The translations under genes were made by a program, and so were the position numbers. The notes under the pieces were generated by a model, which saw only the letters and a program-made list of their open reading frames with translations, searched no databases and was not told where the DNA came from. Positions 11,901 through 23,900 of a DNA stretch of 64,000 bases are shown here, in pieces. The stretch covers positions 310,001 to 374,000 of the forward strand of contig NZ_JAGIAM010000002.1 of assembly GCF_017744835.1 (NCBI RefSeq). The letters are read 5' to 3'. Source of the DNA: Sphingomonas sp. GTDB taxonomy: Bacteria > Pseudomonadota > Alphaproteobacteria > Sphingomonadales > Sphingomonadaceae. The stretch's first letter is position 1; every line of letters starts with the position of its first letter.

Positions 11901-14900
11901 TCTGGGTGCCCGCCGCCATCAGGTCTGCGTCGAAGGTCACGCCCTGGGCGTAGAAGCCACCGCCCTCGCCGTTGCCGCCGGCGATCGTCACGCCGTCCAG
12001 CGCAGAAATCGTGAACGTGCCGCCGGTGCTGGCGAACGACGCCACGATGCCGCTGGTCGACGAGAGCTGCAGGTGGTTCAGCGCGACGCTCGCGCTGGTG
12101 CCACCGTCGTCCAGGTCGATCGCGCCGATCGCACCCGAGATGATGCTGTTGCGCAGGCTCGCACGGAGCGCGCCGCTGCCGGCGACGCCGACCCCCATGT
12201 TGCCGCTGGCGATCACCACGCCGTCGATCAGCGTGTTGGAAGCGAGCTGGACTGTCGGTGCGCCGGCGGTTGCCGTGGTGAGCACCGGCGCACCCGATCC
12301 CGCGAACGGATTGGTCACTGCACCGCCGCTGATGCCGAACAGCAGCACATTGCCCGGCGCGCCGCCGCCCAGGCTGATCGTGTCGCCATTGAGGAAGCTG
12401 AGCAGCTTCTGGCCCGCGTCGAGCGCGAAGGTGCCGTCGCCGCCGACGGTGATCGTGTCGGACAGGCCGGCGCCCGCCTGCGTGTCGATCAGGATGATCG
12501 CGTTCGCGCCCGAAGCCTCGGCGTCGGCGATGCTGCCCGGATCGCTGCGCGTGCCCGCGCCCGTGGCGCCCGCCTGAACCCAGAACATCGTGGTCGAGGT
12601 CTGGAGCGTGCTGGTGTCGCCGGTCAACGCGACGTCGCTGAAGTCATAGGTGCCGGTGACGCCGTTGAGGCCGGCGATGACGATCGGCGTGGTCGCGCTG
12701 ATCGACGAGGCGGCGCCGTCTAGGTCGGTGCTCGAGCCGTCGCCGTAGCGGAAGTTGCCCGTGATCGCCGCATTGGTCAGGTCGACGCCCACGCCGAGTC
12801 CGGTCATCGCGCTGCTCTCGCTGACGATGATGTTCGCCGCCGTGGTCGATCCGCTGAGGTCGATACCCTTGGTGCCCGTGGCCGAGGCGGCGCTGATGTC
12901 GAGCGTATGGAAGCTGACATTGCCCGTCGCGCCGGTGGCGTCGAGCGCGGTGCGGCCCGCGGTCAGCCCGGCGACGTCGACGTCGCCGAAGGTGAAGCCA
13001 CCCGCCGATCCGGCGGTGATCGCGATCCCAGCTCCGCCCGAAAGCCCGAACGAGCCGAATTGATAGGTGCCGTCGGAATTGGCGAAGGCGAGCCCGGTGC
13101 CGCCCGTCACGCTGAAGCTGGCCGACTGGAAGTTCAGCGTGCCGCCGGCGTGGTTGACGACAGAGATCGCCGCATTGCCCGCGCTCGAATGGGTGATGCT
13201 GCCCGCATAGCTGAGGCTCGCGGTCGAATCGGCGATGCTGATCGCAGTGCCGCTCGGATTGGTGATCGAGGTGCCGGCGTTGAACGAGAAGCTGCCGGCC
13301 GAGCCGTTGACGATATCGATGCCTGCATCGCCGCCGTTGAGCGTGGCCGAGCCGGCGAAGATATAGCTGCCGTCGGCATTGTCGAACTGCAGGCCGGTCC
13401 CGCCGGTCGCGCTGAGGGTGCCGGTGAAGTTCGCGGAGCCCGAATGGCCGTCGCTCACCTTGACCAGCGCGCCGCTGGTGATGCCGGTGATGCTGCCGAG
13501 ATAGCTGAAGCTGCTGGCGCCGCCGTTGGCGAGTTCGACACCCATCGAGGTGGTGCCGGCGATCGCCGAGCTGCTGCCGAAGCTATAGACGCCGGTGCTC
13601 GTCCCGCGGATCGAGATGCCCTTGACCGCACCTGCCGCCACGCTGAGCTGCGCCACGTCGACTGCGCGGCCGCCCGTGCCGATGCCGGTCACGTCGATCG
13701 CCTGGAGGCCGTAGCCAAGCCCCGAATACACCAGGCTCGTCAGCTGGACGTCGGCCGAGAGGCTGGACAGCACCAGCCCGGTGCCGCTGCCGGCCGCCGG
13801 GCCGGTGTCGATGCTGCCGGCGAGCGTGAAGTCGAAGCCGCCCGCGCCGCCCGCTGCATGAATGCCGTCGCCGGTGGCGTTGAACACGCTGGCGGTCAGG
13901 TCGAGCGCGCCCGTGGCGCCGTTGATCGTCAGGCCGGTTCCGCCGACGCGGCTGCCCGCGCTGCCGATGCTGAGCGTGGCCACCACTTCCTCGATGCCGG
14001 CAGTCGCGCGGTTGGCATCGAAGATCGCGCCGTCGCTGTACAGGCCCCCGCCGGTGGTGCCGCCCTGGATGGTCAGGTTGGCAAGCTGGGTCACGTAGAG
14101 CTGGCCGCCGCCATTGCCGAGCAGCGAGACGACATTGCCGGTACCGCTCGAGAGCAGAAGGTTGCTGAGCGCGACTTCGGAGGTGCTGCCGTTGTCGATC
14201 ACCTCAAGCGCGGTCGCGCCGCCGTGGATCGTGCTGTTGCGGATCGTGACGCCGGTCACGCCCGCCCCGAGGACGGCCGTCGCGTCGAGGTTGCCGATGA
14301 CGACGCCGTCGATCAGCACGCCCGAGGCGAGGTTGACCGTGGTCGCGCCGGCCGTGGCGGTGGTCAGCATCGGTGCGCCTGAGCCGGCATAGGGGTTGGT
14401 CACCACGCCGCCCGAGATGCCGTACAGCAGCAGGTTCGCCGGGGCGCCGCCGCCCACGTTCAGCGTGTCGGCGTTGCGGAAGCTCACCAGGCTCTGGTTG
14501 GCTGCGAGATCGAGTTCGCCGCCTGCGCCCGCGGCGTCGATCACGTCCTGGCCCACGCCCTGGGTGTCGAGCAGCACGATCACGTCGGCGCCCGAGGCTT
14601 CGGCGTCCGCAAGGCTGCCCGGATCGCTGCGCGTGCCGGCGCCCGTGGCGCCCGCCTGCACCCAATAGACGCTCTTGCTGGTCTGCAGCCCGGTGGTGTC
14701 GCCGGTCAGCGCGACGTCGGCGAAGTCGTAGGTGCCGGTGAGGCCGCTCATGCCGCCAATGAGCAGCGGCGTGGTCGCGGTGATCGAAGAGGCCGCGCCG
14801 TCGGCATCGGTGTTCGATCCATCGCCGTAGCGGAAGGTGCCGGTGATCGCAGCCCCGCTGAGGTCGACACCCACGTCGACGCCGGTGATCGTGCTGCTCT

Positions 14901-17900
14901 CGCTGACGATGATGTTCGCCGCGGTGGTCGAACCGCTCAGGTCGATGCCCTTGCTGGCAGCGCCCGAGCCCGAAATGTCGAGCGTGTCGAAGCTTACGTT
15001 GCCCAGCGCGCCGGTCAGGTCGACGGCGATCTGGCCTGCGCCGATGCCGGTCACGTCGACGTCGCCGAAGCTCAGCGTGCCTGCCGAATCGGTTTGCACC
15101 GCGATGCCCGCGCCGCCCGAGAGCGCCACGTCGCCGAAGCGGTTGGTGCCGTCGGCGTCGATGAACAACATGCCCGTGCCCGCGGTGGCGGTGATCGTCG
15201 CCTGCGAGAAGTCGAGCGTGCCGCCGCTCTGGTTGAACGCGACGAAATTGTCGGTGGCGAGGCTCTGCGACAGGCTGCCGAGATAGGTGACGTTCGCGCT
15301 CGAATCCTGGAGCACGAAATTGGCCACCGCGCCATTGGTGACGCTGGTGCCCGCTCCGAACAGGAAGTCGCCCGACGAGTCGTTCGAAACGTTGATCCCG
15401 GCATCGCCGCCGTGAAGCGTGGTGGTTCCGGTGAAGCTGTAGGTGCCGTCGGCGTCGATGAACTGCAGACCGTCGCCTGCTGTGACGTCGATCGTGCCGT
15501 CGTGGAAGCTTGCGGCGCCGATGTGCGAAAAGGCTACGAGCGTCGCCGCTGCCGTGCCCGTGCTGGTGATATCGCCCGAATAGTCGACGTCCGTCGCGCC
15601 GCCGATCAGCATGCCGATGCTGTCGGAATGCGTGATCGAGGCGTTGTCGAACACCCAGGAACCGGCGCTGACGAGCACCACCGGCCCGTTGGTGAGGTTC
15701 AGCGCGCCCGTATGGAAGACGTCGCGCGTCGCATCGGCGGCAGTGGTGTTGAACGCGACGATGCCGGCATCGGTGCCGGCGACGCTGCCGAAGTCGAGCG
15801 CCAGCGCCGCATCCTGCGCGAACAGCGCCGCGCCGGTCGACGTATCGAGCGTGCCGGCGCGGACCGAGACGCCGAGATCCACGTTGCCGGTGATCGAGAC
15901 GCCGATGCCGTTGCTGTTGGCGACGTCGAGCCGCGAGAGATCGAGGCTGCCGTCGCTGAGGCCGACGATGAAGCCGTCCCCGTCGACGCGGGCGGCCGAG
16001 GTGCCGATGGTGAGCGCGCCGCCCACTGCCTGCGCACCTGCCGTGACCAGGTCCGAATCGAACAATACGCCCGTGGCAAGGAAGCCCGCCGTCTCGCCGT
16101 TGCCCCCGGCGATGGTGAGGTTGTCGAGCGCGGTCACAGTCAGCGTGCCGCCACCCTGGCCGTCAAGATCGACCACCGCACCGCTGGTCGAGGCGAGCAG
16201 AAGGTCGCTGAGCGCGAGGTTCGCCGTCAGGCCATTGTCGATGAGGACGATCGCCCCCGCCTGGCCCGTGATCGCGCTGCCGCGGATCGCGATATTGGCG
16301 ACACCCTCGCCATAGATGCCGGCGCCACCGCCGGCATTGTCGATGCGCACGCCCTCGATGCGGTTGCCCCCGCCGAGCACCAACGTGTTGAAGCCCGCGG
16401 CACTGGTGGTCAGCACCGGCGCGCCCGATCCGGCATAGGGGTTGGTCACCATGCCGCCCGAGATTCCGAACAGCAGCAGGTTCGCCGGGGCGCCGCCGCC
16501 GACATTGACCGTGTCGCCGTTGCGGAAAGCCAGCAGGCTCTGATTGGGGTCGAGGTCGAGCGCGCCGCCCACGCCCGCGGCATCGATCACGTCCTGGCCT
16601 GCACCCTGCGTATCGAGCAGTATGATCACGTCGGCGCCCGAGGCTTCGGCGCCGGCGAGACTGCCGGGATCCGCGCGCGTGCCGGCACCGGCAGCGCCGG
16701 CCTGGACCCAATAAACGGTCTTGTCGGTCTGGAGCGCAGTCGTGTCGCCCGTGAGCTTCACATCGGCGAAGTCATAGGTGCCCTTGGCGCCGTTCAGACC
16801 GGTGATGACCAGTGGCGTGACCGCGCTGATCGACGAAGCCGCGCCATCGGCGTCGGTGCTCGAACCGTCGCCATAGCGGAAGGCGCCTGCGATCGCGGCG
16901 TTGGTGAGGTCCACGCCCACGCCGAGCCCCGTCATCGTGCTGCTCTCGCTGACGATGATGTTCGCCGCGGTCGCCGAACCGGTCAGGTCGATGCCCTTGC
17001 TGCCAGCGGCGGACGTTGCAGTGATGTCGAGCGTGTGGAAGCTGACGTTGCCCAGCGCGCCGGTGAGGTCCACCGCGGTCTGGCCCGCGCCCACGCCATC
17101 GATGTCGACGTCGCCGAAGGTGAAGCTGCCCGCCGAGCCGCTGCGGATCGCGATCCGCGCCGACAGATCGGTCGCGCCGCTGAAGTCGTAGGTGCCGTCG
17201 GCGTTCTGGAACAGCAGCCCCAGCCCGCTGGCCGCGTCGATCGAGCCGGTGAAGTTCACGGTGCCGTTGTGGCCCGAGCCGGCACTGAACGCCGCGTCGG
17301 TACCCGCGTAATCGATCGAGCCGGCGAAGTTGAAGACGCTCGCGCCGCTGTTCTGCAGCGAGATTGCCGACAAACCGGTGGTGCCGATCGACGATGCCGC
17401 GCCGAAGCTGAAGCTGCCCGAGTCCGTGCCGGACATGGCGATCGCAGTGGATGCGCCGTTCGCCACGGTCAGGTTCGCGACATCGACTGCGGCGCCGCCC
17501 GCGCCCACTCCGGCCACGTCGATCAGCACCAGGCCCCCGCCCGTGCCGGAATAATGGATCGAGTCGAGCGCCACCGAGGCCGATACATTCGCCAGCGCGA
17601 CCCCGAAGGTCGCACCGCCGGCGACGTCGATCGTGCCGCCGGTCGTGGCGAAGCGCAGCCCGCCGGTGCCACCGCCCGCATAAAGCCCGATGCCGGTGCT
17701 GGCGACATCGATGTCGAACGCCGCGTCGCCGCTGCTGTCGCCGAAATAGACGCCGATATCGCCCACACGCGCGGCAACGCTGCCCACGTCGAGCGTGCCG
17801 GTGACGGTCTGGATACCGGCCGCGGCCCCATCGGCGTCGAACACCACGCCTTGCGCCAGAATGCCCGCGCTCTCGCCATTGCCGCCCGCGACACGGATGC

Positions 17901-20900
17901 CGTCAAGCGCCCGGACCGTGAGCGTGCCCGTGTCGGTGCCGTCGAGGAGCAGCGCCGCGTCGTTCCGCGCGGAGAGATCGAGGTTGACGAGCGATGCGCT
18001 GGCGGCGGCGGTCCCGTCGTACAGCGCGATCCCGCCCTGCCCGCCCGTGATGCGGCTGTTGCGGATGACGACGCCCGAAACGCCGGTTCCGGTGACGCCG
18101 ACGCCATTGGAGGCGTCGATGCGCACGCCGTCGATCACTGCGCCCGAGGCGAGATTGACGGTGTTGCCGGCGGCCGAATTGGTGAGGACCGGCGCGCCCG
18201 ATCCGGCGAAGGGATTGGTGATCTGGCCCGGGGTCAGCCCGTAGAGGTGCAGATTGGCCGGGCCGCCGCCCGGCAGCGTGATCGTGTCGCCGTTCAGGAA
18301 GCCGAGCAGCGCCTGGCCGGTGGCAAGGTCGAAGCTCCCGCCTGCGCCCGCGGCGTCGAGAATGTCGGGGGTGCCAGTGGAGGTGTTGAGCAGGATGATG
18401 ACCTGCGCGCCCGAGGTCTCCGCGCCGGCGAGACTGCCCGGATCGGCCATGGTGCCGGCGCCGCTGGCGCCCGCGGCGACGAAATAGGTGGTCGAGGACG
18501 TGACGAGCCGCGAAGTGTCGCCCACCAGCCGGACGTCGGAGAAGTCGTAGCTGCCGGTGGCGGCGTTCAGACCGGCAATCGCGATCGGGGTGGCCGCGTC
18601 GATCGTCGACGCCGCGCCGTCGGCGTCGGTGCTCGAACCATCGCCATAGCGGAAGGTACCGGTGATCGCGGCGTTGCTGAGGTCGACGCCGGTTCCGACG
18701 CCGGCAATCGTGCTGCTCTCGCTGACGATGATGTTGGCAGCGGTGGTCGAGCCGCTGAGATCGATACCCTTGCTGCCGGCTGTGGACGCACCTGTGATGT
18801 CGAGCGTCTGGAAGCTCACGTTGCCCGTCGCGCCGGTGAGGTCGACGGCGGTCTGGCCAGCGCCGACTCCGCTCACGTCGACATTGCCGAAGCTCAGCGA
18901 ACCCGACGAGCCCGAGAGCACGGCGATCCCCGCTCCGCCCGAAAGCGTCACGTCGCCGAAGCTGTAGGTCCCGACGGCGTTCTGGAAGCGCAGCCCCGGC
19001 CCGCCCGCCGCGTCGATGACGCCGTCGTGGAAGCGCGCGGTGCCGCCGTGCCCGACGATCGAGATCGCCGGAACCGGCGCGCCGCTGGTGGTGATGTCAC
19101 CCGCATAGTCGAGGTTGACCATGCCGCTGAGATCGATCGCTCCGGCGCCGTTGGTGTTGGTGATCGACGCATTGGCGAACACATAGTCGCCCGCGCCGCC
19201 GCTGAGCGACAGCCAGCCGCCGCTCGGCAGGTTCAGCGTGCCCACGTTGAGCACCGGGGCGCCCGCGGTGGCGGCTACGTTGCCGCTCATGCGGATGCCG
19301 CCGTCGGTGGCGGTGATGCTGCCGAAGTTCAGGCTCAGCGCGGCGTTCTGCGCGACCAGCGCCGCGGCGTCGATCGTGTCGAGCGCGCCCGAGCGGACGA
19401 ACACCGTGAAGGGTGTATTGCCGAACAGGTCGACGCCATAGCTGTTGAAGTTGGTCACGTTCAGGCTGGTGAACTCCAGCCTTCCGTTGCCGGTGATCCG
19501 GGCGCCGACGCCCTCGAGGCGCGCGCTCGCGGAGCCGACGGTCATCGCGCCCGAGACGGTCTGCGTGCCCGCGGTCGCGAGATCGGCGTCGAAAGTCACG
19601 TCGGCGGCGACGAAGCCGCCCGTCTCGCCATTGCCGCCCTGGATGGTGATGCCATCGAGCGCGGTGACCGTCAGCGTGCCCGCGCCGGTTCCGTCGAGAT
19701 CGACGACGTTGCCGCCGCTCGAGGCGAGCAGCAGGTTGTTGAGCGCGAGGTTCGCCGCCGCGCCATTGTCGATGAAGCGGATCGCGCCCGATTGGCCGGC
19801 GATGCTGCTGGCGCGGATCGAGACGTTGGCGACGCCCGCGCCGTAGATGCCCGCGCCACCACCGGCATTGTCGATGCGTACACCCTCGATGCGGTTGGAC
19901 CCGCCGAGCACCAACGTATCGGCGCCCGCCGCGCTGGTCGTGAGTACCGGCGCTCCCGAACCCGCATAAGGATTGACGATCTGCCCCTGGGGCACGCCGT
20001 ACAGCAGCACGTTGGCCGGGGCGCCGCCCGACAGGGTGAGCGTGTCGCCGCCGAGGAAGCTCAGCAGTGCCTTGCCGGTGGCGAGGTCGAACGAACCGCC
20101 CGCCGACGCTGCGTCGAGCAGGTCGTTGCCGCCGGTCGGATCGTTGAGCAGGATGATCGTGTCGGCCGCGGAGGCTTCGGCGCCGGCGAGGCTGCCCGGA
20201 TCGGCCGCGGTGCCTGCGCCGCTCGCGCCGGCCTTGACGAAATAGACCGTGTGCGACGAGGTGAGCGCGCTCACGTCGCCCGTCAGCACCACGTCGCGGA
20301 AGTCGTAGCTGCCCGTCGCAATGGCCATGCCCGTGGCAACCACCGGGGTGACTGCGACGATCGACGACGCCGCACCGTCCGCATCCGTGCTCGATCCGTC
20401 GCCATAGCGGAAGCTGCCGGTGATCGCGGCATTGGTGAGATCCACGCCGATCCCGACGCCGGTAATGTGGCTGCTCTCGGTCGTGACGAAGTTGGCCGCA
20501 AAGGTGGCGCCGGTCAGGTCGATGCCGCGCGTGCCCGCGGCCGAGCTGCCGGCGATGTCCAGCGTATGGAAAGTGACGGCGCCCGAGGCGGCACGCGCGT
20601 CGACGCCCCGCGTACCCGCGCCTAGCCCGGTGATGTCGGTGTCGCCGAAAGTGATCGAGCCCGAGCTGCCGCCCCCGAAAGCGATGCCGGTCGCACCCGG
20701 ATTGGTGATGCTGGTGGCGCCGAACAGCGCCGCGCCGTCGATGTTCGCGAGGCTGACGCCGGTGCCGGTTGCGCCGGCCACGCTCAGGCTGGCGATCGCG
20801 ACCCCGGTGCCGGTCTGCACGCCGTCGATCGAAACGCCGGTGGAAGCGCCGCTGACAGCGGTGCTGCCGATGGTGACCGCCGCGCGCACGTCACTGATGT

Positions 20901-23900
20901 CGAGCCCGGTGCCCGCCACGCCGCCGGCGGTAACCCCGCCGATAAGAACCGCGCCATTGTTGCCGGCGATCACAACCGCATCGCCGCCGATCGCGGATGC
21001 GCTGACGCCCGCGATCCCGACTGCGCCGCCATTGCCGCTGATGCGCAGCGCATCGCCCGCCACGCCGTTGACCGATACGGCGCCGAGGCCGACCGCGGCC
21101 GAGTTGCCGGAGATCACCACGCCGTCGCCGGCCGCAGCCGTCACCGATACGCTGCCGATCCCCACCGGCAGCCCGGTCGCGCCTTGAATCGAGACAGCGT
21201 CGCCGGCCGCATTGGCGACCGAAACCGAGCCGATCGCGACGCCTGCGGCGTTGACTGTGTCGAGCGCCAGCCCCGCTGCCGTGCCCGTAGCGGCAATGTC
21301 CACGTCGGCCGCCGCAACGCCGAGCGTACCCGCGCCCGCGCCACTCAATGCCAGCACCGTCCCGCCGCTCGCGGAGAGATCGAGATTCGTGAGGGTCACC
21401 GATGCCGCAGCGCCACCGTCGTCGATCGCGATAGCGCCCGCCGCACCACCGATCTGCGAATTCGAGATCCGCACGCCGCTCGTGCCCGTGCCCGCGATCG
21501 CCACGCTGGTGGCATTGCTGACGACCAGCCCTTCGATCGCCGAATTGTCGGCGAGGTTGATCGTCGCTGCCCCGGCCGTGGTGCTCGTGAGCAGCGCCGC
21601 GCCCGAACCTGCGAACGGATTGGTGATCCCGGGCAGCCCGAGCCCGGTCACGATCAGATTCGCCGGCAGCCCGCCATGGCTGGTGGCGAAAAAGTCGCCC
21701 GCGAGGAAGCTGACCAGCGTCTGGCCGGCGGCGAGGTCGAACGAGCCGCCCGCGCTCGCCGCGTCGAGCACGTCCTGTCCGCCCGCGGCATTGTTGAGCA
21801 GGACGATGTACTGCGCGCCCGAAGCCTCGGCACCGGCGAGGCTGCCCGGATTGTTGCGCGTGCCGGTGCCGGTTGCCCCGGCGAGCACATAATAGGCAGT
21901 AAAGCCGTTGCCGGTCAGGTTGCTGGTGTCGCCCTGCAGGCCCGCGCCGCTGAAATTATAGCTGCCCTGGCCCTCGTTGAGCCCCGCGATCAGCAGCGGC
22001 GTCAGCGCCGAGATCACGCTTCCCGATCCGGCGCCCCCGCCGAAAGCGAAGATGCCACTCATGCTCGCGCCGGTCAGGTCGACGCCCGTGGCGACTCCCT
22101 GAATGCTGGCCAACCCGCCGATCAGCACGTTGCCGGCGTTGATCGAACCCGCGAGATTGATGCCGGTGCCCGTCCCGGTGCCGGTGATGGCGAGCGAGCC
22201 GAAGCCCAGGTTGCCGAGCGCCCCGCTGAGATCGAGGCCCGCCGCGTTGCCCAGCCCGCTGATCACGACCGAGCCGAAGCTCACGCCGCCCGGCACATTG
22301 CCGATCACGATCCCGTTGCCGCCCGGGTTGAGGATCGACAGCGGGCCCGAGAATGCGACCAACCCGGCCAGACCATCGAGCGCGACCGCAGTGCCGAGCG
22401 TGTCGGCGAGCGTCACCGCGCCGAAATTGACCGACGAGCCGGCGAGCGAATTCTGCACGACGATGCCGCCGCTGCCGCTGATCGCCCCCGTGAAGCCGAT
22501 CGCCCCGCCGAAGTTGTACAGGCCGACCAGCGGCACCCCGCCCGCGGGATCGGTGATCGTGCCGGCGAAGCTCAGGCCCACCGTGCCGCCGCTGGCCGCC
22601 ACGCCCGCCGTGCCGACGCGCACCGCGCTGCCGCCGCTGTTGGTGATCGAGCCGCCGAGCACGCGGATGAGCCCGGAGGACCCAAGCAGCACCAACCCGT
22701 CGCCGCCGCTGTCCGAGAGCGTGAGGTTGCCGATCGTAAGGGCGTTGCCGCCCGCGCCGCCGCCCTGGACCGAATCGAGGATCAGCCCCGGCCCGGCCGC
22801 GCCGACCGAGCGCACGCTGGCGAGATTGAGGTCGATCACCAGCGGATCGAGATCCATCGCGGTGCCGGCGAGCGTGTCGACCGTGCCGTCGAGCGTCGTC
22901 AGCGTGAAGGCATTGACCTTCGAATTGACCACCTGGACGCCCGTCGCGTTGCGGTTGGCGACGTCGAGGTCGGCGAAGCTCAGGCTCCCGGTCACGTCGG
23001 TGAGGAAGACGCCCGGTCCGTCGACACGCGCCGCCGTGGTGCCGACTTCCATCCGCCCGGCGTTGACCGCCTGGATGCCCGCAGTCGTCGTGCTCGCATC
23101 GAAGGTCGCCGAGCGCACGCTGAGCCCGCCGTCCTCCCCATGTCCGCCAGCGATGGTGATGCCGGAGAGTCCGGTGACGGTGACGGTCCCCGCGCCCGAA
23201 CCGTCGATGTCGAGTACATTGCCCGCGGTCGCCGAGAGCGTGAGGTTCGACAGCGCGACCGACAGGTTCGCGTCGCCGTCGTCAATGTCGACCGCGCCTG
23301 CCCCGCCCGTGATGTTCGAATTGGTCACCGAGACGCTGCTGCCGCCGCTGACGCGCAGCCCCGCGCCGGCGCCGCCGCGGATCGTGAGGCCGCTCAGCGC
23401 GACCGAGCCCAGCGTGTTGGTGAGCGAGAGCCCCGCCCCGCCGGTGTTCTCGATGACGACCCGGTCGAGCGCGAATCCGCCGACGCCATTGGCCGCGATG
23501 CCGATGCCGGCGCCGCGCACGGTGACGTCGCGCACCACCGACCCCTGGCCGAGCGCGATCGTGGGCGTCGCCGCGCTGGTGCCCGCGATCGTGCCGTTGG
23601 TGCCGCCGAGCGCGAACGACGTGATCCTGCCGTTGCCCAGCCGCACGTCGACCGCGCCGGCACCGCCGAGCAGATATTGGTTGGTGGCGAGCGTGACGCC
23701 GCCGGTGTTGATCGTGCCTCCGTTGCCGAGCGCGACCACCACGCCGTTCGCCCCCGCGCGCGTGACGGCGTCGCCGAGCGTAGTCGGGCTGGCGAGCGTG
23801 CCGGCCGCCCCTGCCGCCGCGTTACCGCTGGCATAATAGAAGCCCCCGAACGCCTGCCCGGTGCGGGCGTCGATCGCGAAGCTGTCGCTGGTCAGGTCGG

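Noticed and set aside
7760..23846. Tandem repeats considered as a CRISPR array
   Set aside because: The repeats are long, diverged, in frame and spaced by over 1.6 kb. There are no short identical repeats with unique spacers and no cas genes.
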